This document shows, one piece after another, positions 47,821 to 58,092 of a stretch of 64,000 nucleotides of DNA. A program made the translations under genes and the position numbers. The stretch comes from Aspidiotus rigidus (taxonomy: Eukaryota > Arthropoda > Insecta > Hemiptera > Diaspididae). Location: contig JAVHKY010000003.1 in assembly GCA_035079385.1 (NCBI GenBank), positions 22,459,501 to 22,523,500 of the forward strand, given 5' to 3'. The stretch's first letter is position 1; the number at the start of each line of letters is the position of its first letter. Under the pieces are notes generated by a model. It did not search any database. It saw nothing but the letters and a program-made list of their open reading frames with translations, and was not told where the DNA came from.

Positions 47821-48040
47821 CAGAGACCGGATTTCTCGGCAAAATGCCGAAAAAGTAAAAAATAAATGCCGAAATCGTCGCTTTTGCCGAATTTTAGAAG
47901 GAAAATGTATAATTTTTAGCATTAAATGACTCAAAAAATGCAAAAAAATGGTACTTTTTTCGTTATTGCCGAAGAATGCCGAAAACTGAATTTTTAGTGC
48001 CGAAAATCTCCATCAAAAATGCCGAAAAATCCGGTCTCTG
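47821..48040. mobile_element. 220-bp hAT-like MITE with CAGAGACCGGATTT termini
   Basis: CAGAGACCGGATTT at 47821 is matched by AAATCCGGTCTCTG, allowing one extra A, ending at 48040. The interior is dominated by TGCCGAAAA words in both orientations. It interrupts the palindromic MITE between ATGATT and GTTCTACATA, which are nearly adjacent in copy 1 (about 7655-7680). CAGAG termini suggest hAT; the 8-bp target duplication is not exact. Confidence 0.7.
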
Positions 48041-49199
48041 ATTATGGTTCTACATACTCAGACGAACAAATATTTTTTCACTCCCTGTTTTCCGAAGTAC
48101 CACCTTCCCAAATCTAAAAAGCTCGTTTATCTCGAGAAATATTGACTTTTTAAAAAAAGTTTTCAAACAAAAGTTGTTCCATTATGTCTCCTCTACAACT
48201 TTACTTTCTATGAAAATTTCGTTTTGAGCAATTCTCGCGCTTTAAATTTGAAAAAACATGGTAAAAAAACAATGAATCACGTTTTTTACATTTTTAATGA
48301 GAAATTTCAAACATACAGTCAAATATATGATTACAAAAAATGTTTAGAATTCAATTTCCTTTCGAATGAGTATCAAGACGAGTCGACTTCACCCCACCCC
48401 TCCCTCATTTCAAAAGCTCCACCCCCGCCCCTCCTCTTACCTCGCAAACATTTGGTTAATGATAAATTTTCCAAAAAAAACTGCTCTGTTTCAATCTATC
48501 ATGATTGTTCACTTCACCTTTCTACCTTTTTTTTTTTTTTTTTTTTTTTTCATTTTATAAAAACATTACATGTTAATGATGATGCTGAGAAGAAATGGCA
48601 CACCTTTGCTTATGGCTTCTCGGTGTTATGCCAGTTCCCAGCGTCAAAGTAAAATATTCGAATAAAAGAAATGTACAGACCAAATAAAAATACTCGTAGT
48701 AGAAATTAAATTAAAATAAAAGTGATGAAATAATAATGAAAGAAAACAAAGACGTGAAAAAAGTGAATCAAAATAATAATAATAATTCGAATAATCATTA
48801 TTTTCAAGCAGGAAATAATAAAAAATCAAAATAATACGATAAGATGAAATAAAATAAAATAAAATAAAATGAGATGAATAACTAAAAACAGCAAAAAGAA
48901 AATAAAGATATAAATGAATGAGAGAAATAGGCAGAAGGAAATGAATAATTGAATAGAATGGAATAAGAGAGAATAAGATGAGTGTGAAAGGAGGAGTCTT
49001 CATTCTTAATTCTGCCACTCGTGTGTTGAAAGGCTATACTGTAAGTCATCAATCAATTTTATGTCTCATAAGTTCATTTCATCTATTTGTGATATATCGT
49101 GACCGGTTTATTACTGTATGCTACATCTCGCAAAAGCTATACTATCGCATAGAGTGCGGTTTCGCGTTTAATCCTGCCCATTGGGCGTGTGTGCAGTCG

Positions 49200-50573
49200 G
49201 TGGCTAATAAAGACATATTAAATCTCACTAACACCGAACTTTACGAACTCGTTCGCAAGCTGCAGGCGGAGCTTTTGCTTGTAAAGAAGGAATGTACTAC
49301 CCTTCGAACGAAAATCCCAATCCAGGAATCACGGGAATTCTTCACAGATGAAGAAGAACTAGCAAACGAGACAAATCTTACCGACGAATCTGAATGGAAA
49401 ACCAAGGTGAAACGTAAAAAGAAGCTGAAAACAGAAACAGCCACCTTACCAAAACCAGATGAGCTCGCATATACTCCGAAAAACACCAACAAAAAGAGAC
49501 CGGCCGAGGATTCCCCCCTCTCTCCTGCTAATGCTGATGTTCGCGCACAAGACAGTGCAACTAGTAACCGTACCCTAATACCCAAGCCGCCTCCAATTAC
49601 GGTGATAAAAGGTACTAAATTTAATACCCTGACAGAACTGTTGAATAAGCTACCAAAAGCAAACGAAAATATCTCCACCAAAACCCTGTTCAGTGGGGAC
49701 ATTAAGGTGAATACCGCTAATGATACTATGTATAGAGCAGTAACAGATGTCCTCAAATCAGCCAAAATAGATTACTTCCACCATCAATTGAAGACCGACA
49801 GGCCCTTCCAAGTTGTGATTCGTGGGCTCAACCCTGAAACGGACACAGATGAAATCAAGGAAGGGCTGCGCCAAGCCGGCCATCAACCAAAAGCTGTGAC
49901 CAATATCATCACTAAACGGAAAACCTCACAAGGTATCGTACGTACTCCGCTACCCTTGTTCTATGTAGATGTGGAAACTGCCCCAAACAACAGCGACATC
50001 ATGAAAATGAGAGTTCTCGCTCAACAAACCATATCGGTTGAAGCTCCTCGCAAATCTGATACTACTCCTCAGTGTATGCGATGCTTAAAGATTGGTCATA
50101 CAAAAAACTACTGTGCCAGAGATTTCACCTGCTTCATCTGTGCCGGAGCCCACCACCCCAAAGATTGTACCCGGGACAAAAAAGAAAAGCCAACCTGCGC
50201 CAACTGCCAAGGAGAGCACATCGCCACATCCAAACGGTGTCGATACTATATTGAAAACAGGAAAATCAAACCCAAGGCCACAGTGCAACAATCCTCAGCG
50301 GTTGAACGGATCCTAAAACCGGGAACCATTCCGAAAACCATGCCGCCAGTGCAACTACACACTGCACCTCCTGTAGTTTCACTCAATCCCACACGTGCGG
50401 ATTGGACAAAACCGCTACAGCTGAGCGAACGGATTGACGGAATAGCTGGTACCGCCAAAACCGGAAATAAGCCTACTGATAAACTCGACCTAATTCTAAA
50501 TATAATCACCGCTATTCAAGACAGACTTGGGAAACTTGAAAACACGGTCAAATCCATTTTAAGTAATAAATAA
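49200..50573 (+). CDS. Jockey-type ORF1 (nucleic-acid-binding gag-like protein)
   Basis: It packages element RNA into a ribonucleoprotein, by analogy with Jockey ORF1. An Arg/Lys-rich N-terminal third is followed by a segment of the PRE_C2HC type near residues 165-250 (PFQVVIRGLNPETDTDEIKE). Three zinc knuckles come next: CMRCLKIGHTKNYC from residue 292 (CX2CX4HX4C), CFICAGAHHPKDC (CX2CX3HX4C) and CANCQGEHIATSKRC (CX2CX3HX6C). The frame is open upstream beyond the element boundary at 49080, but an ATG at 48978 lies outside the element and cannot be its start. No in-frame ATG exists between 49080 and the conserved body. The codon GTG at 49200 begins VANKDILNLT, which looks like an ancestral ATG mutated to GTG. 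The start is therefore uncertain. The stop overlaps the ORF2 start. Confidence 0.85.
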   Translation: MANKDILNLTNTELYELVRKLQAELLLVKKECTTLRTKIPIQESREFFTDEEELANETNLTDESEWKTKVKRKKKLKTETATLPKPDELAYTPKNTNKKRPAEDSPLSPANADVRAQDSATSNRTLIPKPPPITVIKGTKFNTLTELLNKLPKANENISTKTLFSGDIKVNTANDTMYRAVTDVLKSAKIDYFHHQLKTDRPFQVVIRGLNPETDTDEIKEGLRQAGHQPKAVTNIITKRKTSQGIVRTPLPLFYVDVETAPNNSDIMKMRVLAQQTISVEAPRKSDTTPQCMRCLKIGHTKNYCARDFTCFICAGAHHPKDCTRDKKEKPTCANCQGEHIATSKRCRYYIENRKIKPKATVQQSSAVERILKPGTIPKTMPPVQLHTAPPVVSLNPTRADWTKPLQLSERIDGIAGTAKTGNKPTDKLDLILNIITAIQDRLGKLENTVKSILSNK

Positions 50574-53224
50574 TGGAGCGAGTCATGAGAATCATCACAT
50601 GGAATGCTAACGGCCTGATTAAAAGCAAACTCGAATTTGAAAATCTCCTGATCAGTGAATCAATCGACGTGGCTCTCATTTCAGAAACCCATCTAACGGC
50701 GAACACAACCATCCAATTCAGAAACTACTCCATTTACCGTAGCGACCACCCTAGTGGTAATAGTCGAGGCGGCGCGGCACTTATTATCAAGAGAGAAATT
50801 CAACATTACGAAATTCCTGGTTGGAAGGCTGAGGAGTTCCAAATTGCGGCTATTAACGTCCAATTTAACGGATGTGAAATCAACTTCGGAGCCGTCTACT
50901 CTCCCCCACGCTCCACTCTACAGATTGGTCTCTATTCTCGCATGCTTGATGCGTTTGGAGACCGCTTTGTCATTGGGGGCGACTTCAACGCGAAGAATGT
51001 CAACTGGGGCTCGAGACTGACTACAGCTAAGGGACGATCGCTTGCTGATGCCATAAACAACGCACAAGCTTCCTGTGATACTGGTGGCGCCCCTACATAC
51101 TGGCCGACAGATCCACAAAAGCGGCCTGACCTCTTGGACATATTCATCACTAAAGGGATCTCATCTGCGAAAAAGATGGTGGAAAATATGGTCGATCTCT
51201 CTTCTGATCACACACCGGTGCTGCTCACATTAAGCTCTCACCCGCTGCGTAAACCAACTCGAGAAATCTTCCATAATCGAAAGACTGACTGGGACCAGTA
51301 CAGGAGTAACATCGACTCAGAGATTGTGCTCCCCACGGGAACTATCAAGATGACTGAAATTAACAATGCAGTTAACTACTTTACCAACATCCTCCGGAAA
51401 GCTGCAAAAAGTGCCAGCCCTGGAATGGAAGCCTCCAGCCCAATAGTTTACATCCCTAGAGACATACGAGAACTTGTGCGAGAAAAGAGACGAGCTAGAC
51501 GCAAATGGCATCGCTGCAGAAGAAGGTCGGACAAATCATTGTTGAATGCGCTCTCAAAGCGACTTACGATGAAAATCCGCGAATTTCGGAACAACTCTTT
51601 TCAGAGATATATCGAAAACCTTGATCCGACCGATAGTACAGACTACTCCATTTGGAAGGCGACTCGTAACATAAAACGCCCTACACTACCCATCCCACCT
51701 ATCAGAAAGACTGATCTCAGCTGGGCTCGTAGCGACCAGGAAAAGGCTAACGTGTTTGCCGAACACCTGGCTGCGCAATTTCAACCAAACGAGATTCCAT
51801 CATCGCTGAAACTTAATACGGTTTCCAAACGTCGCTGCAACGATATTGAACTCTTCAGTCCTCTTATGACGGCCAAAGAAATCGATAAACTCAGCTGCAA
51901 AAAGTCACCTGGACTCGACGGGGTGACAGGAAAAATGCTTCGCGAACTATCTCGAAAGGGAATACTATTCCTCACGTTAGTCTTTAACGCAATAGTAATA
52001 AACAAATACTTCCCAGACCCCTGGAAAACCGCGAAGGTAATTGTGATTTTGAAGCCGGGTAAGCCTGCGGAAAAACCATCGTCATATCGACCTATCTCCT
52101 TACTCCCGGTTGCGAGTAAACTATTTGAACGGCTACTAATGCTGCGACTAAAGCCTATCATCGATGACAATGAAATTATTCCTGAATTTCAATTCGGCTT
52201 TAGAAGTAAACATTCGACAACCGAGCAAGCGCATAACGTCGCAAAATTAGCGAGCGAAGCTCTTGAAAAGAAATCCTTCTGCTGTAGCGCCTTTCTCGAT
52301 GTCGCACAGGCTTTCGATCGAGTCTGGCACGCCGGCCTCCTGCATAAACTGCAGACGATGCTTCCGCTACACTTTGTGCAAATATTCGAATCGTACCTCA
52401 CTAGTCGAAAGTTTATTGTCAACTTCAATGATACCATGTCAACCATTCAAGATATCCACGCGGGTGTCCCACAGGGAAGTGTCGTTGGACCCATACTGTA
52501 CAACCTGTATACAGCCGATATTCCAACTTCTCCTTTGGTGGAAAGCTCAGTCTTTGCAGATGATACTGCTATTCTCACCATTGATAAGAATCTACCTACG
52601 GCGACGAAACGGCTTCAAACCCATCTTGACAAGCTTACAAAATGGAGTAACCAGTGGAAAATAGCGATTAACACAGGTAAATCAGCTCACATAAACTTCA
52701 CGCTACGAAAGGAAAAACCCATCCCCATACAGCTAAATGATACGGTTGTTCCTTATCAGACAACTACCAAATATCTTGGCGTACTCTTCGACCAGGGACT
52801 AACCTGGAGAGATCATATCGAAGCTAAAACCAAAGCCACACGGATAAAATATCGTTCACACTACTGGCTAATGGGTAAACATTCACCCTTATCGTTGAAA
52901 AACAAACGACTATTGTACGTAGCTGTTATTCGGCCAACCTGGTCGTATGCAGCACCAGTCTGGTGCACAGCAAGTAAATCCAATATCGACAAACTGGAGA
53001 GACGACAAAATACCATTATCCGGAACATGGTAAATGCGTATAGGTACACGAGGAATGCCGACCTACTGAAGGATCTAGAAATACCCACTGTTCGTGAACT
53101 TATTACACAGATGTGTGACAAATACGAAAAACGCCTCCACGCACACCCAAATAGTAGAGCCATCATGCTCCTTGATAGTACGCTAGAAACTCGCCGCCTT
53201 AAGCGGCATAGGCTACTGTTTTAA
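50573..53224 (+). CDS. Jockey-type ORF2 (EEP endonuclease and reverse transcriptase)
   Basis: An intact 883-residue polyprotein for target-primed reverse transcription. The N-terminal exonuclease-endonuclease-phosphatase domain (about residues 5-225) shows TWNANG (Asn11), SETH (Glu38), GGDFNAKN (Asp137, Asn139), LDIFI and SSDHTP (Asp212, His213), all expected catalytic positions. The RT core (about 460-760) shows SSYRPISLLPVASKLFER, QFGFRSKHSTTEQ, FLDVAQAFDRVWH (Asp576), AGVPQGSVVGPILYN and FADD at 661-664 (52553-52564), then TKYLGVLFD. A C-terminal region follows with no RNase H. The ATG shares its A with the ORF1 stop (UAAUG), which points to termination-reinitiation. No inactivating change was seen. 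Confidence 0.95.
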   Translation: MERVMRIITWNANGLIKSKLEFENLLISESIDVALISETHLTANTTIQFRNYSIYRSDHPSGNSRGGAALIIKREIQHYEIPGWKAEEFQIAAINVQFNGCEINFGAVYSPPRSTLQIGLYSRMLDAFGDRFVIGGDFNAKNVNWGSRLTTAKGRSLADAINNAQASCDTGGAPTYWPTDPQKRPDLLDIFITKGISSAKKMVENMVDLSSDHTPVLLTLSSHPLRKPTREIFHNRKTDWDQYRSNIDSEIVLPTGTIKMTEINNAVNYFTNILRKAAKSASPGMEASSPIVYIPRDIRELVREKRRARRKWHRCRRRSDKSLLNALSKRLTMKIREFRNNSFQRYIENLDPTDSTDYSIWKATRNIKRPTLPIPPIRKTDLSWARSDQEKANVFAEHLAAQFQPNEIPSSLKLNTVSKRRCNDIELFSPLMTAKEIDKLSCKKSPGLDGVTGKMLRELSRKGILFLTLVFNAIVINKYFPDPWKTAKVIVILKPGKPAEKPSSYRPISLLPVASKLFERLLMLRLKPIIDDNEIIPEFQFGFRSKHSTTEQAHNVAKLASEALEKKSFCCSAFLDVAQAFDRVWHAGLLHKLQTMLPLHFVQIFESYLTSRKFIVNFNDTMSTIQDIHAGVPQGSVVGPILYNLYTADIPTSPLVESSVFADDTAILTIDKNLPTATKRLQTHLDKLTKWSNQWKIAINTGKSAHINFTLRKEKPIPIQLNDTVVPYQTTTKYLGVLFDQGLTWRDHIEAKTKATRIKYRSHYWLMGKHSPLSLKNKRLLYVAVIRPTWSYAAPVWCTASKSNIDKLERRQNTIIRNMVNAYRYTRNADLLKDLEIPTVRELITQMCDKYEKRLHAHPNSRAIMLLDSTLETRRLKRHRLLF

Positions 53225-54149
53225 ATTAAGAAAATGTATATTATCATAATATCCTAAATCGCGTATCTATCGATGCATACTTCTAAATATCTACGCATGT
53301 AATTAGATAGTCGAAGTATCAAAATAAATCTTTAAAAAAAAAAAAAAAATAAGTTCATTTAAGAAACTGAGGTTTTCATCGAAATTATCAAAGTGAAATC
53401 AGAGGTTGTTGAGATCAAGTACTTTATGTTTTTTTCGCAAGTTGAGAAAATTTTTGCATGTTAGTAAAGAGTGTAAAGGAGAACCTAACCTAACCTTTCT
53501 ACCTTAGATTTAGAAATTCCTTGAAAAAATACCTGCCTGCAGAAATTACAATTTCTAGCTCAAAGGAGAACAATTGAAATTAATTTTCAACTTCCTGTTC
53601 AGCTTTTACATCATCAGCTCAGAAGGGTAATATAATAGGCTGGAGGTTAGACTTATTACAATTCGAAACCTCGATTTTGACTGACGGGAGGGGCAATATT
53701 GAGCTTTTGAAATGAGGGAGAGGTGGGGTGAAGTCTTCTTGACACTCATTCGAAAGGAAACTGAATTCTAAACCTTTTTTGTAATCATATATTTGACTGT
53801 ATGTTTGAAATTTCTCATTAAAAATGTAAAAAAACGTGATTCTTTGTTTTCTTTTACCATGTTTTTTCAAATTTGAAACGCGAGGATTGTTCAAAATGAA
53901 ATTTTTATAAGGAGTAAAGTTGTAGAGAAGACATAATGGAACAACTTTTGTTTGAAAACTATTTTTAAAAAGTCAATATTTCTTTTAGATTTGGGGGGGG
54001 GGTGGTACCTACAAAACTGGGGAATGAGAAAAATAGACATACAGGCTATATTTGTTTGTCTGAGTATGTAGAACAATAATCAATCGTAAAATTGCTTTTA
54101 ACAGCCACATCGAGCGGACGTGTTTTTCTGTACAATTGGGACCCTACTA

Positions 54150-54715
54150 TATAGTACCTAATAATAATAACATAATATTTGATATATAACCAAACTAGTC
54201 ATCATCCGGTCCACTGTTGAGCATACGCCTTTTCGATTCTCTTTTATCTATCCCTATTTTTTGCCTCCCTATTCCACGTTGTTCCCACCCTTCTTATCTA
54301 GTCATTTAATCTGAACTTGGGACACGAGTTGAGAGGAATTTATTTCTAGGGTGAATATTCTTGTATTGGGTTTTCAGTTTCCGCCTACCAGAGCAAAAGG
54401 ATATTAGGTCCAGGGCGGCGGACACGTTTCTTGAGTATGTTCTCCTTCCATGCAATTTGTAACCTAATCTACTTTAAGTTGACGACGTCATAAAAGTTGG
54501 AAGTCTCTGGTTATTTTTCCAAAAATGATGACTTCCTAAACGTTGGTCGCGGATGTTTCCTGAGGATGCTCCCCAATAAAACGGAGGTTTGAAAATTTCG
54601 TTCTCCCTTTGTGAGAGTTTTTATTTATTGCCTGCGTTTCGATGAGGAAGAATTCGAAAATGATACAACAAAACCAGTTTATTTTCAGAAAAATTGTTGA
54701 ACGGATTTTATTATG
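54150..54715. other. non-coding stretch
   Basis: No supported gene. A GACGACGTCATAAAAG word near 54481 and GGATGTTTCCTGAGGATG-like text near 54551 resemble words near 30195-30230, pointing to an old dispersed repeat. Confidence 0.4.
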
Positions 54716-54719
54716 ATTA

Positions 54720-55583
54720 CAGTCGAAGCTCGATAAGTCGAATCTCAGGGGACCGAAGAAATAGTTTGACTTATCCATTGTTCGACTTGAAAAAGTTCGA
54801 TTTATGAGAGTCGTAAATTCGAGTTAAACATATTTTTATTGTGTACATATTGAAACTTGTACAGGAGCGTAAAAATGAGAAAAAATTATAATCAACATTA
54901 TTTGTTGTCAAAAAATCTTGTTAAATTGGTCTGTACAAATTGAGAACGTTCACGGGTTATAATTTTACTGATACGGTTGACATGCGTGAAAATTTCCGGA
55001 TCCGCATCAGAATGTTGAAGGTATGATCGCACTACATTGAGGGACTCTTGGGCTTCATGTGCTAAAAGAATAGACTAATTCAGTACTGGGCTCCTCATTG
55101 TCATCATCATCACAGCGATTGGCAGCTTGTATTTCTCGCAGAATATCTTGATCTGACGGAACTGAACACGGGAATATTTGAGTCAACATTCACAAAATCT
55201 TCAAAGACCATACCATCGGAAAGACTCAATTCGCAACCGACTGTTGCTGCAATATTCCTCAAAATCTGCGTCCTCATCCTCGTTACCGCAGTCGTCCTTT
55301 ACATCTTTCAACGTGAAAAAAAAGAGAAGAAATTCATGCAGAGCACCGGGGAAACCCAAGTAATTCGACTTATCATGATTCTTCCTTTACAACGTTCGAC
55401 TTTAGAGCTCTTATACCACCGAATTTGACTTCGCATACTTTTATTTGTTGCGAAATTCAGCATCCTAAAGAGATTTTCAGTTCGAGTTATCTATTTAGAA
55501 TTCGACTTACGTCATATAACGAAACCAATAAAATTTGTTTGAGTTATCTATTTTTCGAGTAATTGAGATTCGACCTTCGACTG
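54720..55583 (-). mobile_element. Tigger/pogo-type DNA transposon remnant
   Basis: The ends are CAGTCGAAGCTCGATAAGTC and the imperfect inverse ending TTCGACTG, with TA on both outer sides, as in pogo/Tigger elements. Further GTTCGACTT and GAGTTATC words form internal inverted repeats. On the minus strand a decayed transposase C-terminus can be read: GMVFEDFVNVDSNIPVF, DILREIQAAN with an acidic run CDDDDNEEP, EAQESLNVVRSYLQH, then IITRERSQFVQTNLTRFF. The EAQESLNVVRSYL-to-QT-x-L-x-x-FF arrangement is the usual end of Tigger/CENP-B-like transposases. Frameshifts separate these pieces, and the DDE catalytic core is missing. Confidence 0.8.
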
Positions 55584-55589
55584 TATTTC

Positions 55590-57080
55590 TAAAAAACCCA
55601 TCAACGTTTCGACACAGCTTCGTGTCATTGTTTGGTGGAAACGGAAAATGAACTTCGATAAGTTTTTTATAAATCGTGATAGTAAAAGCTGTTCTACTGC
55701 AATTTCTCTGATAATTATTGTTCATCACGGAATAAAGAATATTTATTTTTCAGTTTATTGCGGTCTAGATCAGCATCATTTGCGACCAGTATTAATATTT
55801 TTGGTCGCTAACGTTTAGCAGGAAGTATGATTCCTTAAAAATTCCAGGGGCTTCTTCAAGTTTCCCATTTCAATCGTATCCACTCGCACAAAGCGTTAGA
55901 ACACTGACATTCTTTTAAATTTGTATACCTCCTAATGTGATTCGCGTAATTGAATCTAGTTTCCGCAGAAGAAAGATATCCAGATATCCGAGTACTCTTG
56001 TGAATATTTTTTTTTTCTTTTATCGAAAAGCGATTTTTAAAAGCGTAAGAATAACAACAGTTTTTACTCTTTTGTTACACCCATTACGAGCCGGAAGAAA
56101 AAGAGGTCGTGATTTTTTTTTTTTCTGCATATTTTTCGATCGTCGTTCTAATAATGTTGCGTCGCTATCCGCAGCATGATGAGAAATAATTTTTGTGGGA
56201 AATAAAAGAACTAGGATTTTGTTGGCATCGATAAACGTAATCTTTTTAAACAGAGCGAACGAGTTGTATAGCAGATCGTCATTACTGGTTTAACGTAGCG
56301 TTTAAAGTTTAAACTAAATTATAATGTTTTTGTCCTTACGAAATGCAGATCTTGGAGCAAGATGAAGCGAGAGAGGTGATTTACCTATAATTATTTTGGA
56401 CATGGCAATAAATAATTCTCAGTATTGCGCGACCACTGTCAAGGCATCTTTGTGATAATGAACTTCCCAGTCATTATGCAACATTAAAAGAAAGAGAAAA
56501 GAGAGAGAGAGAAAGAGAGAGAAACAGAAAAAGGAAAACATCGCGCTGAACCACGTTGTAAAACTGTATTTTACGGCCGAAAAAAACCTAAGAATAGACA
56601 AGGAAAACTACAACGAAGAAAAATCTGATTATATCGTTTCTTGCGTGGCTAATGACTGGATCTTTAATCAGTTTATTCGGTATTGTGCTTTTCTGTGATT
56701 TTTTTTTTTTTTTTTTTCGTCTTTTCGTCTTGCTTCTCGATTAGAGAATTCTTATTAGCAATGTCGTTCGCGTTCATTGTCATTCGAAAAATTTGATGGG
56801 TCATGCGAATGATTGCGTGAGTACGTGCGACCCCGATGCAGAAGAGGCTGCTGAATTTAATTGAAATTGTATCATGCTGAGAAACAAGTTGGTTCTAGGA
56901 AACAAAGGCTGGATTTTTGGTGAATTATGAATCCTTGACTGCATGAATAAATTTTAGCAAAGAATTGTCTGAATTCTAGAGTAGTGAGAGAAATTTTCAA
57001 AAGACCTTGTACTGCAGTTGGTAATTCATTTAAAAAATATATATGATTTCGAGATACTCTTATCAACCTTCAGATGTAAA
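55590..57080. other. non-coding stretch
   Basis: No gene supported. GA-rich patch near 56490-56525 and T-runs near 56008, 56115 and 56700-56717. Confidence 0.4.
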
Positions 57081-57084
57081 GGTC

Positions 57085-57540
57085 CTGAATGGCTGGCAAA
57101 TCGCCGGCTCTTGCGTGCCATATTCACTTTTGTTGCATGTGTAGCGTCTCCCGTTCCACGATGGAGTGGGTGCTGGTTACGCATGCATTGATTTTGTTTC
57201 CTTCGACATCGGAATCGACCCCTTCAGGTAAAACTTCAATGTTGGCAAGATCTCGGCGAACCCCCTCTTTTTCTTGGCAACCGCCAACCTACAGTGCTTC
57301 CAGGCATGCAAAACTAGAACACACGACAAGACTGCCTTAGATATAGTAGATCACTGTTGGAGTCTCTTGTGCCGCTTCTTCCTACACATCTGCTTGTGGA
57401 TGGCACACAGGTGTAGAGTAGACCATAGCTTGGTTCTGCATTTGCCTGTTGTATTCCAGGTCCATCTTCTTCTTCATGATTGTGGCTGCAAATGCAGATA
57501 CCTGGTTCCACGCCTTTTTGGAACCTAGCATGATGGCTAC
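57085..57540 (-). pseudogene. duplicated gene-like segment, copy 2 (uninterrupted)
   Basis: Relative of 40540-41235 without the VNTR insertion. The minus strand reads MLGSKKAWNQVSAFAATIMK, YNRQMQNQAMVYSTPVCHP, RDSNSDLLYLRQSC, a stop inside GTGTTCTAG, then (with frame changes) PRKRGFAEILPTLKFYL and PAPTPSWN. Similarity to the other copy is visible in protein and DNA. Shared AG-ending pyrimidine-rich text before TTTGCATGCC may be an intron end. Product unknown. It serves as the empty-site reference for element E. Confidence 0.45.
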
Positions 57541-57544
57541 GAGG

Positions 57545-58090
57545 CTACTCAGAGTAAGCACTCAATCTATCCCAATCTCTTGAAAAGAGGGATTTGATCT
57601 GGAAGATTCGCATACCGGTCTTGCGATTTGGGGCGCAAAATTTTTCCCCCAAAAAAAAGGTTTTTAGAGCGAAGTATTAAGAAAGCGAGGGTGAGCGAAA
57701 AATTGTTTACGCATTTTTCTAAGGAATATTAGAGCGCAACTTGTACCAGTGCTTGGGACGCAAATATCCTAAATCTGACACTGCAAATAATCATAAATGA
57801 TAGACCACTGTGCATAAAAAACTATAATTTTGTCACTTAGGAGACAGTGTGAGATAATGCTAAATACATACTCATATTCACATCACGCAAATTTAAATTC
57901 AAGTAGAAAATGGTAATTTCATCGTGAGATTGAAAAAGTTTTTTTCCTCTAAAACACTACAAACCAATTCTAACTAACATTGGTCATCATTAATCATAAT
58001 CATCAGACAAAAAATCATCTTTACTCACGTGATAATCTAGATTTGATTCTTTGTGGAAATCATTCAGGAAGTTTCACAAGCTATGGTAGA
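57545..58090. other. 3' flank of the AAA-nuclease gene
   Basis: No supported feature. On the minus strand this is downstream of the ATPase-nuclease stop codon. No exact AATAAA polyadenylation signal was identified close to the stop. Confidence 0.4.
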
Positions 58091-58092
58091 AG

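Larger units (their letters stand above)
49080..53348 (+). mobile_element. complete Jockey-clade LINE, 4.27 kb
   Basis: The 12-bp target duplication ATAAGTTCATTT lies at 49068-49079 and 53349-53360. The 5' end begins CATCTATTTGTGATATATCG, about 120 bp of leader precede ORF1, and two long intact ORFs follow. The 3' UTR is about 124 bp with AATAAA at 53323-53328 and an A-tail at 53334-53348. Exact target duplications and open frames suggest a fairly recent insertion. The domain order (zinc-knuckle ORF1; EEP endonuclease plus RT ORF2, without RNase H) fits the Jockey clade. Confidence 0.9.
48529..53492 (-). mobile_element. short LINE/retroposon fragment with poly(A), split by Jockey element
   Basis: A T-run at 48525-48550 is the poly(A) tail of a minus-strand insertion. 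The body is 48551-49067 plus 53361-53492, about 0.68 kb after removing the Jockey element. It is flanked by the 13-bp duplication ACCTTTCTACCTT (48516-48528 and 53493-53505), which occurs once in the uninterrupted MITE copy at about 8151. No RT motifs remain, so it is a 5'-truncated 3' end or a SINE-like element. Its 5' end on the minus strand is TTAGGTTAGGTT, two and a half insect telomere-type units. Confidence 0.7.
47763..54144. mobile_element. palindromic MITE, copy 2, host of nested insertions
   Basis: Same family as 7613-8814. The left end TCCTAATTGTAAATCC lies at 47764 and the right end ACAATTGGGACCC runs to 54144. Host sequence occupies 47763-47820, 48041-48528 and 53493-54144. Removing the insertions leaves a sequence that lines up with copy 1 throughout, including the junction ACCTTTCTACCTT followed by AGATTTA. 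Confidence 0.8.

Noticed and set aside
48644..49018. 124-codon hydrophobic minus-strand frame
   Set aside because: AT-rich 3' region of a retroposon fragment crossing A/T simple sequence; no motif or plausible start.
48978..49079. ATG at 48978 as the start of Jockey ORF1
   Set aside because: It lies outside the element as delimited by the 12-bp target duplication at 49068-49079.
49241..49765. 174-codon minus-strand frame within the Jockey ORF1 region
   Set aside because: Antisense shadow of ORF1, which has clear zinc knuckles and the correct element context.
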